Positions 1 through 5,409 of a DNA stretch of 6,241 bases are shown one piece after another (positions within the stretch are counted from its first letter, which is position 1; every line of letters starts with the position of its first letter). The position numbers were made by a program, and so were the translations under genes. Source of the stretch: JAHFHB01 sp964393875 (GTDB lineage Bacteria > Omnitrophota > Omnitrophia > Omnitrophales > Aquincolibacteriaceae). The stretch is taken from contig CAYMUZ010000025.1 of NCBI GenBank assembly GCA_964393875.1, forward strand, positions 1-6,241, in the 5' to 3' direction. The notes beneath the pieces are model-generated. The model saw nothing but the letters and a program-made list of their open reading frames with translations. It ran no database searches and was not told where the DNA came from.

Positions 1-301
1 GCAAAAAATTAGAATCAGGCTCAAAGCGTACGATCATCGCGTACTAGATCAATCGGCGCTGGAAATTGTGGATACAGCCAAGCGTACTGGAGCCAAAGTC
101 TCAGGACCTATTCCGCTGCCTACGGATTGCGAACTTATCACGGTGAACCGTTCGCCTGTTATTGATAAGAAATCGCGTGAACAGTTTTTCATGAAAACGC
201 ACAAAAGATTACTGGATATTTTAAATCCCACCGCTAAAACGATCGATGCGCTAAGGAAACTCGATCTTCCGGCCGGTGTCGATGTGGAGATTAAATTATG
301 A
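1..301 (+). CDS. rpsJ: 30S ribosomal protein S10 (5' end truncated by window)
   Basis: S10 sits in the head of the small subunit. In characterised bacteria it also acts as NusE, partnering NusB in transcription antitermination. The frame is open from base 2, and base 1 is the last base of the preceding codon. It reads QKIRIRLKAYDHRVLDQ, the family's N-terminal strand, followed by TAKRTGAKVSGPIPLPT, the classic S10 signature, and ends LDLPAGVDVEIKL. The 99 visible codons against a usual 102–103 residues suggest only about three N-terminal residues are missing. The GTG at 68 is an internal valine, not the start, because conserved sequence continues upstream of it. The stop TGA (299–301) overlaps the rplC ATG by 4 bases. 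Any promoter or leader is outside the window. Confidence 0.97.
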   Translation, partial: QKIRIRLKAYDHRVLDQSALEIVDTAKRTGAKVSGPIPLPTDCELITVNRSPVIDKKSREQFFMKTHKRLLDILNPTAKTIDALRKLDLPAGVDVEIKL

Positions 302-1053
302 TCGGGTTGCTCGGCAAAAAAATTGGAATGACGCAAGTTTTTGATGATGAGGGCAAGCAGGTGCCCCTCACTTTAATCGAGGCGAGTCCGTGCTATGTGA
401 CTGGGCTTAGAACAGCGGCGAAACATGGTTATTCTGCAGTCCAATTAGGGTTTGATTCGAAGGTGAAAGAAAAAAATCTGAACAAATCAGTGGTCGGCTC
501 TTTTAAAAAAAATGGCTTGCCACTGCTGAGATTTTTGCGTGAAATCCGAACGGAGACCCTTGAAGGGCTTGAAGTTGCTATGAAACTTGGCGTTGAGCAG
601 TTCCAAGAGGGTGAATTTGTGGATGTGGGGGGGGTATCGATTGGCAAAGGATTTCAGGGTGTTGTGAAGCGGCATCATTTTAAGGGTGGAACCGGCGGCC
701 GTGGCACAAAAATGGGACGTGAGCCCGGGGGAATTGGTTCTCGAGCCGGGGGAAACGGTTGTCGGAAAAAGGTCGCCAAGGGCAAAGCTCTGCCGGGTCA
801 TATGGGGCAAGATATTGTGACAGTGCAGAACTTGAAAGTTGTTAAGGTGGATAGCGAGCACGGTGTTATTGCTGTGCGCGGCGCTGTCCCCGGGGCGGAT
901 GGGTCTTATCTTGAAATACGCTCGGCTCTTAAGATTCGTACAGGTGAGCGTAAGTGGAGAGTGCCTGCTAAAGATGTTGTGCAACCCACTCGTGAGTCTT
1001 CGCCGGTAGTATCACTTCCTAACGAATCCGATTCGATCGGCAAAAAACAGTAG
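298..1053 (+). CDS. rplC: 50S ribosomal protein L3, with long C-terminal extension
   Basis: L3 binds 23S rRNA early in 50S assembly and sends a loop towards the peptidyl-transferase centre. The start MIGLLGKKIGMTQVF and the block GKGFQGVVKRHHF (residues 116–128) are diagnostic. So are PGHMGQDIVTVQ (166–177) and VRGAVPGADGS (193–203). The start ATG lies in an ATGA overlap with rpsJ, with GGAG at 286–289 eight bases upstream. The protein has 251 residues against about 205–215 usually. The excess is a tail from about residue 213 to 251, with no family motif that I recognise. The loop between 129 and 170 is unusually rich in Gly, Lys and Arg, and lacks the TPG-type segment that holds the methylated Gln150 in E. 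coli. The family assignment is certain; the role of the tail is unknown. Confidence 0.98.
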   Translation: MIGLLGKKIGMTQVFDDEGKQVPLTLIEASPCYVTGLRTAAKHGYSAVQLGFDSKVKEKNLNKSVVGSFKKNGLPLLRFLREIRTETLEGLEVAMKLGVEQFQEGEFVDVGGVSIGKGFQGVVKRHHFKGGTGGRGTKMGREPGGIGSRAGGNGCRKKVAKGKALPGHMGQDIVTVQNLKVVKVDSEHGVIAVRGAVPGADGSYLEIRSALKIRTGERKWRVPAKDVVQPTRESSPVVSLPNESDSIGKKQ

Positions 1054-1070
1054 CAGAGATCAGGAAAAAT

Positions 1071-1739
1071 ATGGATACAAAAATCAAGGCGCCTCTTTAC
1101 TCTAAGGACGGAAAATTAAAGAAGCAGATGGAGTTAAACCCTTCCATTTTTGCCGCACGCATTAATAAGCGATTGCTCGCTCTGGTGCAAACTGCCTATG
1201 CGGCGAACTTGCGCCGCGGAACCGCTGATACTAAGACAAAACGGGAAGTGAGCGGGGGGGGGAAAAAACCCTGGAAGCAAAAGGGAACTGGGCGTGCGCG
1301 TGCTGGTTCTATACGCTCGCCGCTTTGGCGCGGTGGGGGTACTGTATTTGGACCTCACCCGAGGAGTTACGGGGTACACTTAGCCAAAGGTATGCGCCAT
1401 CAAGCTTTGATCTCTGCTTTGTCTCTGCGCGCAAAAGAATCCAGTATTTTATTGTTAGAGAATGTGGATTTGGGCGCTCCAAAAACAAAAGAGTGGGTTG
1501 GGGTGCTTAGAGCGCTTCCTTTAGGTACAAGTCGAGCTTTGTGCGTTGTCTCTGAGATGACGCCGGCTCTTATCCGTGCTTCAAGCAATACGCACACTTG
1601 GGTTCGTGTCCGCAAGGTGAGCGATGTGAACGCTTATCACGTGCTGCGCCGTACTAAATTAATCATCGAAGAGAAGGCATTGGATTACCTTGAAAAGTCG
1701 CTCGCGGCCGATCTTGCATGCGCCCAGGAGAAGGAGTAG
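1071..1739 (+). CDS. rplD: 50S ribosomal protein L4
   Basis: L4 binds 23S rRNA, and its extended loop, with L22, forms the exit-tunnel constriction. In E. coli it also represses its own operon by binding the S10 leader. The loop is well preserved at residues 62–95: GGGKKPWKQKGTGRARAGS, then IRSPLWRGGGTVFGP. A globular part follows, with the ENVDLGAPKTKEW segment typical of the family. Length is 222 residues, somewhat above E. coli (201), with a short Glu/Ala-rich C-terminus. AGGA at 1062–1065 lies five bases before the ATG, and a 17-base gap separates it from rplC. The GGG-GGG-GGG-AAA-AAA codons at 1254–1268 form a G9A6 run inside the tunnel loop. Whether this L4 autoregulates cannot be judged, because the leader is outside the window. 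Confidence 0.98.
   Translation: MDTKIKAPLYSKDGKLKKQMELNPSIFAARINKRLLALVQTAYAANLRRGTADTKTKREVSGGGKKPWKQKGTGRARAGSIRSPLWRGGGTVFGPHPRSYGVHLAKGMRHQALISALSLRAKESSILLLENVDLGAPKTKEWVGVLRALPLGTSRALCVVSEMTPALIRASSNTHTWVRVRKVSDVNAYHVLRRTKLIIEEKALDYLEKSLAADLACAQEKE
1731..1736 (+). promoter_or_regulatory. Shine-Dalgarno AAGGAG for rplW
   Basis: AAGGAG lies at the very end of rplD, seven bases before the ATG at 1744. This fixes the L23 start at 1744 rather than at the in-frame upstream TTG at 1690. The site lies within the last codons of rplD, so ribosomes finishing L4 uncover or directly feed L23 initiation. Confidence 0.85.
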
Positions 1740-1743
1740 CCTT

Positions 1744-2031
1744 ATGCAAATTCACCTCTATGACGTCATTCAAGAGCCAATCATTACTGAAAAAGCGGCT
1801 AGGTCTGAAGAGAAGCTTTCAAAATATGCATTCAAGGTGCATCCCTCTGCAAATAAGCAGCAGATTAAGGCATGTATCGAAAAAATGTTTAATGTACACG
1901 TGGAGCGAGTGAATACGCTCAACCGTAAAGGCAAATGGCGGCGAGTAAGGGTGCAAGCGGGTAAAACAGCAGCGTGGAAGAAGGCTGTTGTCACTCTTAA
2001 GTCGGGCGAAAAGATCGATATCACAGCGTAA
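1744..2031 (+). CDS. rplW: 50S ribosomal protein L23
   Basis: L23 sits at the polypeptide tunnel exit and is the docking site for trigger factor and the signal recognition particle. The protein starts MQIHLYDVIQEPIITEKA. The TEK motif places Glu16 at the position of E. coli Glu18, the trigger-factor contact. Further on are KYAFKVHPSANKQQIK, FNVHVERVNTLNRKGK and WKKAVVTLKSGEKID, all typical of the bacterial family. Length is 95 residues, as expected for L23. The in-frame upstream extension to 1690 overlaps rplD and shows no L23 similarity, so ATG 1744 with its strong ribosome site is chosen. It follows rplD by 4 bases and precedes rplB by 15. Confidence 0.97.
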   Translation: MQIHLYDVIQEPIITEKAARSEEKLSKYAFKVHPSANKQQIKACIEKMFNVHVERVNTLNRKGKWRRVRVQAGKTAAWKKAVVTLKSGEKIDITA

Positions 2032-2046
2032 AAGGTAGGATGGAAA

Positions 2047-2874
2047 ATGGCTTACATTAAATTTAGACCCTTAACCCCAACGCGGCGCTTTGGCAATGTT
2101 TCAGATTTTGCCGAAGTGACAACGCGAAAGCCGTATAGAGCTCTTACCGTTGCGCTTCGAAAGACCGGGGGAAGAAATAATCACGGGCATATTACCTCGC
2201 GTGGTATTTCTGGCGGCCATAAGCAGAGGCTTCGGTTGGTTGATTTTCGCAGAGCTCGGCATGGAATTCCCGCTAAGGTTTTAGCGGTAGAATATGATCC
2301 TAGCCGCACGGCGCGTGTTGCGTTGATTGAATACGCGGATGGTCAAAAAAGCTATATTCTCTGTCCCGACAAGCTTAAGGTGGGCGAAATGATCATGAGC
2401 GGCCCCAATGCTGAAATTAAAATAGGCAATCACGTTCCGCTAAAAAACATTCCAGAAGGTACGCCGGTGCACAATGTGGAATTGCAGCCCGGGCTTGGAG
2501 CAAAGCTTGTGCGTTCAGCCGGCACTGTGGCGCAGATCTTGTCGAAAGAGAATGATGTCGCCCATATTAAGATGCCCTCAGGAGAGGTTCGGATGATTCG
2601 GCTGGACGCCTATGCGACAGTAGGGCAGTGCTCCCACGTAGATCATGAAAAGTTGATTCTTGGGAAGGCCGGGCGCACACGGTGGCTCGGACGGAGGCCC
2701 AAGACTCGCGGTATCGCAAAAAATCCGGTGGATCATCCTATGGGTGGTGGTGAAGGTAAGTCTAAGGGTGGAAATCATCCACAAAGTCCTTGGGGTCAAA
2801 AATCCAAGGGGCTTAAAACACGAAAACGAAAAAAAGCGAGCAGTCGCTACATTGTGAAGGATCGTAGAAAATGA
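2047..2874 (+). CDS. rplB: 50S ribosomal protein L2
   Basis: L2 is the most conserved large-subunit protein. It is needed for subunit association and contributes to the peptidyl-transferase region. The N-terminal part contains KTGGRNNHGHITSRGISGGHK and FRRARHGIPAKVLAVEYDPSR. The central OB/SH3-like core follows. The C-terminus carries NPVDHPMGGGEG at residues 226–237. His230 matches the functionally important E. coli His229 (numbered without Met). Methionine replaces the second histidine of that motif, a substitution I recall from other bacteria. Length is 275 residues (E. coli 273). The tail is very basic, as usual. AGGA at 2037–2040 lies six bases before the ATG. The stop overlaps the rpsS ATG by 4 bases. 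Confidence 0.98.
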   Translation: MAYIKFRPLTPTRRFGNVSDFAEVTTRKPYRALTVALRKTGGRNNHGHITSRGISGGHKQRLRLVDFRRARHGIPAKVLAVEYDPSRTARVALIEYADGQKSYILCPDKLKVGEMIMSGPNAEIKIGNHVPLKNIPEGTPVHNVELQPGLGAKLVRSAGTVAQILSKENDVAHIKMPSGEVRMIRLDAYATVGQCSHVDHEKLILGKAGRTRWLGRRPKTRGIAKNPVDHPMGGGEGKSKGGNHPQSPWGQKSKGLKTRKRKKASSRYIVKDRRK

Positions 2875-3170
2875 GCCGTTCCAAAAAAAAAGGCGTTTAT
2901 GTTGATGAAAAGCTTTTAGGCAAGGTGATGACGGCAAGGCGTCAGAATGATCGTCGCCCCATCAAAACATGGTCGCGGCGCAGTACGATTACCCCGGAAT
3001 TTGTGGGTCTTACCTTTGCGGTCCATAATGGAAAAATTTTTAATAATGTTTTTGTCTCTGAAAACATGGTTGGGCATAAGCTTGGGGAATTTTCACTGAC
3101 GCGTACATTTAGAAAACACAGTGTGGGTGGGGATAAGGCCAAAGCAGCCGCCCCGGGCGCTAAAACTTGA
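2871..3170 (+). CDS. rpsS: 30S ribosomal protein S19
   Basis: S19 binds the 16S rRNA 3' domain in the head together with S13, near the A-site tRNA and the intersubunit bridge. Diagnostic blocks are MSRSKKKGVYVDEKLL, KTWSRRSTITPEFVGLTFAVHNGK and ENMVGHKLGEFSLTRTFRKH. At 99 residues it is slightly longer than E. coli S19 (92). The extra residues are an Ala/Lys-rich tail ending PGAKT. The ATG is shared with the rplB stop (ATGA), which implies coupled translation. A run of nine adenines at 2883–2891 encodes Lys5–Lys7, where E. coli has Leu-Lys-Lys. Confidence 0.98.
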   Translation: MSRSKKKGVYVDEKLLGKVMTARRQNDRRPIKTWSRRSTITPEFVGLTFAVHNGKIFNNVFVSENMVGHKLGEFSLTRTFRKHSVGGDKAKAAAPGAKT

Positions 3171-3186
3171 GTGAGTTTGGATATTT

Positions 3187-3690
3187 ATGACACCTCTGAA
3201 AAATAAAAAAGAAAAACCTGTTGCGGCTATGCCCCTAGAAGCGAAGCGCGTTAAAGCGATTGCTAGATATATTCGTATATCGCCGCGCAAGCTGCGGTTA
3301 GTTTTGAACTCTGTCCGCAGAAAACCCGCTTATCAGGCAATGGAAATTCTAAATACGTTGCCTCAAAAAGGGGCTCGATTGGCAGCAAAAGTGCTTAAAA
3401 GCGCCATTGCAAATGCAAAGGTTTCAGGACTTGACGCAACCCGGCTGTTTGTTGCTGATTTTCGTGCAGACTGCGGCCCTTCATTTAAAAGATTTTTGCC
3501 GCGCTCTATGGGGCGGGCTGATCGAATTTTGAAAAGAACTAGTCATATTTCTGTGACTTTGTCTGAGGGGGGGCGTTTCTATACCGATGCGCGAGAGCAA
3601 AAAGCTTTGGCGGCGGTAGCGGAGCAATCTAAGACAGCCTCGCCCTCGAAGGCTCGCTCGTCGAGCAAGCCGAAGACAGTTAAGAAATAA
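3187..3690 (+). CDS. rplV: 50S ribosomal protein L22, extended at both ends
   Basis: L22 binds all domains of 23S rRNA, and its beta-hairpin lines the exit-tunnel constriction opposite L4. The core is clear: YIRISPRKLRLVLNSVR, LKSAIANAKV, and GPSFKRFLPRSMGRADRIL followed by KRTSHISV (residues 97–123). The hairpin matches the region where E. coli macrolide-resistance deletions occur. Length is 167 residues against about 110 in E. coli. A Lys-rich stretch of about 20 residues precedes the core, and a tail of about 40 residues rich in Lys, Ser and Ala follows it. The start is uncertain. ATG 3187 leaves a 16-base gap after rpsS with no good ribosome site. ATG 3229 (Met15) gives a conventional N-terminus but also has none. 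The family call is firm, the 5' boundary is not. Confidence 0.93.
   Translation: MTPLKNKKEKPVAAMPLEAKRVKAIARYIRISPRKLRLVLNSVRRKPAYQAMEILNTLPQKGARLAAKVLKSAIANAKVSGLDATRLFVADFRADCGPSFKRFLPRSMGRADRILKRTSHISVTLSEGGRFYTDAREQKALAAVAEQSKTASPSKARSSSKPKTVKK
3651..3671. repeat. Near-perfect inverted repeat in the 3' part of rplV
   Basis: GGCT-c-GCTCG-t-CGAGC-a-AGCC reads as two 10-base arms around one central base, with one mismatched pair. In RNA it would give a GC-rich hairpin with a loop of about three bases, 45 bases before the rpsC start. No T-run follows, so it does not look like an intrinsic terminator. It falls in the Ser/Lys/Ala-rich L22 tail, so it may simply reflect repeated GCT/TCG/AGC codon choice. 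Confidence 0.45.
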
Positions 3691-3704
3691 AAGAGAGGCA
3701 TTTC

Positions 3705-3710
3705 AAGGAG
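3705..3710 (+). promoter_or_regulatory. Strong Shine-Dalgarno AAGGAG for rpsC
   Basis: AAGGAG lies five bases before the rpsC ATG at 3716, within the 25-base gap after rplV. This gap is the longest in the window. It is one of the two complete AAGGAG sites noticed at a gene start here, and it suggests that S3 can be initiated independently rather than only by coupling to L22. Confidence 0.88.
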
Positions 3711-3715
3711 ATAAC

Positions 3716-4510
3716 ATGGGGCAAAAAGCGCATCCTTACGGACTGAGATTAGGTTACATTAAGCCCTGGAAGGCCAAGTGGTTTTCAGAAAGAAATGTAG
3801 CTAATATTTTGGACGAAGATTTGAAAATACGTAAGCATGTAAAGAAGACTTTAATGCACGCGGGCGTCTCCAGTATTGAGATTGAGCGGTCAAGTGGCCG
3901 TGTGCGGGTTCGAATTTATTCAGCAAGGCCCGGGATTATCATTGGCCGTCGTGGGCAAGAAATTGATAAGGTTCGTGAAGGGTTGGCTAAGCTGACAAAA
4001 AGCGAAGTGCTTCTCGACATTAAAGAAGTGAAATTGCCTCAAGTGGACGCGCAGCTCGTGGCGGAGAATATTACATCGCAGTTGGAGAAACGTATTGGTT
4101 TTCGGCGCGCCATGAAGAAAGCCGTGCAGGCGGCTATGCAAAAGGGCAGCCTGGGGATTAAGGTCAAATGCAAAGGACGGTTGGGTGGTGCAGAAATTGC
4201 GCGCGAAGAGGGTTATCGTGAGGGAAAGGTTCCGCTTACGACATTGCGAGCTGACATTGATTATGGTTTCTCTGAGGCGTTCACCACTTACGGGGTCATT
4301 GGCTGCAAAGTTTGGATTTATAAGGGAGAAATCTTGGTAAAGAAAGAGGAGGCCGCAGCGCGGCGAGAGCGGGAAAAACAACTTTTGGCTGATGAGACAT
4401 CGGCACAAGCTGAGTTGGCTGCGATCAACAGAGAATCTTCCGGGGGTGTTTTTGAAAAGTCGCATCAGTCTGGTGCTAAGCTGGTTGTGGATGAAGGTAC
4501 TAAGGCTTAA
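3716..4510 (+). CDS. rpsC: 30S ribosomal protein S3
   Basis: S3 lies in the small-subunit head. With S4 and S5 it forms the mRNA entry channel and contributes to mRNA unwinding. It starts MGQKAHPYGLRLG, the family signature. The KH RNA-binding domain shows ARPGIIIGRRGQEI, with the GXXG loop at Gly77–Gly80. The C-terminal S3 domain spans about residues 154–207, beginning GRLGGAEIAREEGYREGK and ending TTYGVIGCKVWIYKGEIL. Gly replaces the Trp of E. coli's EWYREG. Length is 264 residues against 233 in E. coli. The extra is a tail of about 57 residues after the fold: charged and helix-like (KKEEAAARREREKQLLADE), then low-complexity. A strong AAGGAG site precedes the ATG, and rplP follows after 2 bases. 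Confidence 0.98.
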   Translation: MGQKAHPYGLRLGYIKPWKAKWFSERNVANILDEDLKIRKHVKKTLMHAGVSSIEIERSSGRVRVRIYSARPGIIIGRRGQEIDKVREGLAKLTKSEVLLDIKEVKLPQVDAQLVAENITSQLEKRIGFRRAMKKAVQAAMQKGSLGIKVKCKGRLGGAEIAREEGYREGKVPLTTLRADIDYGFSEAFTTYGVIGCKVWIYKGEILVKKEEAAARREREKQLLADETSAQAELAAINRESSGGVFEKSHQSGAKLVVDEGTKA

Positions 4511-4512
4511 TT

Positions 4513-4929
4513 ATGTCGTTGCAGCCTAAAAGAGTTAAATTTCGAAAGCAGCAGCGCGGTTGGATGAAGGGTGTTGCAACGCGTGGGCACTCGATTGCGT
4601 TTGGAGATTTTGCGATCAAGGCGCTGGATCGTGGCAATTTGACTGGGATTCAAATTGAAGCGGCGCGTGTAGCACTTACGCGGCACGTGAAGCGTGGGGG
4701 AAAGGTTTGGCTCAGAGTTTTTCCTGACCATGCCTACACTAAAAAACCGGCAGAAACCCGTATGGGAAAAGGGAAAGGGGCTCCCGAATTCTATATTGTC
4801 AAAGTTAAACCGGGCCGCATTATTTTTGAGATGGGCGGTGTCCCTGAACTGCTGGCTAAGTCAGCGATGCGCTTATGCTCGCATAAAATTCCTTTTCGAA
4901 CAAAGTTTGTTAAGCGCACTGGGGTTTAA
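4513..4929 (+). CDS. rplP: 50S ribosomal protein L16
   Basis: L16 is a late-assembling 50S protein that contacts A-site tRNA and the base of the central protuberance. It reads MSLQPKRVKFRKQQRG at the start, then QIEAARVALTRHVKRGGK, LRVFPDHAYTKKP, RMGKGKGAPEFY and EMGGVPELL. The Arg of RMGKGKG corresponds to the Arg that is hydroxylated in E. coli; modification here is not shown by sequence. Length is 138 residues (E. coli 136). It begins two bases after the rpsC stop. AAGG at 4502–4505, inside the end of rpsC, lies seven bases before the ATG, so translation is probably coupled to S3. Confidence 0.98.
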   Translation: MSLQPKRVKFRKQQRGWMKGVATRGHSIAFGDFAIKALDRGNLTGIQIEAARVALTRHVKRGGKVWLRVFPDHAYTKKPAETRMGKGKGAPEFYIVKVKPGRIIFEMGGVPELLAKSAMRLCSHKIPFRTKFVKRTGV

Positions 4930-4932
4930 AAT

Positions 4933-5145
4933 ATGACTACGAAGGTGGCTGATTTAAGGCAGTTGGGCGGTGACGAGCTTGTTGAGAAACTCACGCAGTT
5001 TAAAAAAAATCTTATGCAATTTCGATTTCAGGCAAAAACAGGGAAGCTTGAGACGAAGTCGTCTATCAGATTACTGAAGCGTGATGTTGCCCGCACTTTG
5101 ACAGTGATTAATGAGCTTAACCGGTCAACGAAGGGGTTGAGGTAG
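4933..5145 (+). CDS. rpmC: 50S ribosomal protein L29
   Basis: L29 is a small helical protein near the tunnel exit beside L23. The 70-residue product has the expected two-helix pattern: LRQLGGDELVEKLTQFKKNL, then the LMQFRFQAKTGKLET signature, then a second helix RLLKRDVARTLTVINELN. Usual length is 60–75 residues. It starts three bases after rplP stops, with only a weak G-rich stretch upstream, so it is probably translated by reinitiation. An A8 run at 5002–5009 falls in the Phe-Lys-Lys-Asn codons. Its position between L16 and S17 is standard and supports the call. Confidence 0.96.
   Translation: MTTKVADLRQLGGDELVEKLTQFKKNLMQFRFQAKTGKLETKSSIRLLKRDVARTLTVINELNRSTKGLR
5139..5143 (+). promoter_or_regulatory. 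Shine-Dalgarno GAGGT for the GTG start of rpsQ
   Basis: GAGGT lies at the end of rpmC, five bases before GTG 5149. It supports the GTG as the S17 start; no ATG is available at an equivalent place in that frame. Confidence 0.75.
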
Positions 5146-5148
5146 AAC

Positions 5149-5409
5149 GTGGATAAAAAAACAGAACAAGATCTTGTCGGGCAGGTGCGAGAAGGCTCCG
5201 TTGTGAGCGATAAGATGGAGAAGACCCGTATTGTGGAGGTGACCCGCAGTGTCATTCACCCCAAGTTCAAAAAAGTGATTCGCCGAAAAATTAAATATGC
5301 TGTGCATGACGAAAAGAATGAATCGAAAGTTGGAAATAAAGTTCAGATCATTCAGACGCGGCCACTTTCAAAAACAAAGAGATGGCGATTGGTCAGGGTG
5401 CTATCGTGA
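5149..5409 (+). CDS. rpsQ: 30S ribosomal protein S17 (GTG start)
   Basis: S17 is an OB-fold primary binding protein of 16S rRNA that helps organise the body of the 30S subunit. Conserved parts are VGQVREGSVVSDKMEKTRIV, then VIHPKFKKVIRRKIKYAVHDE, and GNKVQIIQTRPLSKTKRWRL. These match the family's KMDKTIVV..., HPLYGK...R..KY..HDE and GD.V.I.ETRPLSK.K.W.L pattern. At 86 residues it is close to E. coli S17 (84). It uses GTG with a good GAGGT site, three bases after rpmC. The TGA stop overlaps the rplN GTG by 4 bases. This is the classical last gene of the S10 operon, with no terminator after it. Confidence 0.97.
   Translation: MDKKTEQDLVGQVREGSVVSDKMEKTRIVEVTRSVIHPKFKKVIRRKIKYAVHDEKNESKVGNKVQIIQTRPLSKTKRWRLVRVLS

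Noticed and set aside
487..984. 165-codon open frame on the minus strand opposite rplC
   Set aside because: It lies wholly antisense to a firmly identified L3 gene, has no recognisable domain, and reads as a Cys/His/Pro-rich composition shadow.
1690..1743. Upstream in-frame extension of rplW starting at TTG
   Set aside because: It overlaps rplD, shows no L23 similarity, and the AAGGAG at 1731–1736 is correctly spaced only for ATG 1744.
3171..3206. Eleven-codon GTG micro-ORF directly after the rpsS stop
   Set aside because: It has no ribosome site, overlaps the rplV start in another frame, and is short enough to occur by chance.
3651..3690. Possible intrinsic terminator after rplV
   Set aside because: The hairpin is inside the gene and is followed by an A/G-rich stretch rather than a T-run. 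The operon continues immediately with rpsC.
3920..4465. 181-codon open frame on the minus strand opposite rpsC
   Set aside because: It is fully antisense to conserved S3 coding sequence, including the KH motif. Its product resembles no family I know and it has no plausible operon context.
5098..5103. TTGACA resembling a -35 promoter element in rpmC
   Set aside because: No -10-like hexamer occurs 15–19 bases downstream, and the site lies within conserved L29 coding sequence.
5382..5405. ATG at 5382 as the start of rplN
   Set aside because: It would add eight residues coded inside rpsQ that do not match L14. GTG 5406 gives the standard 122-residue protein beginning at the MIQ position.
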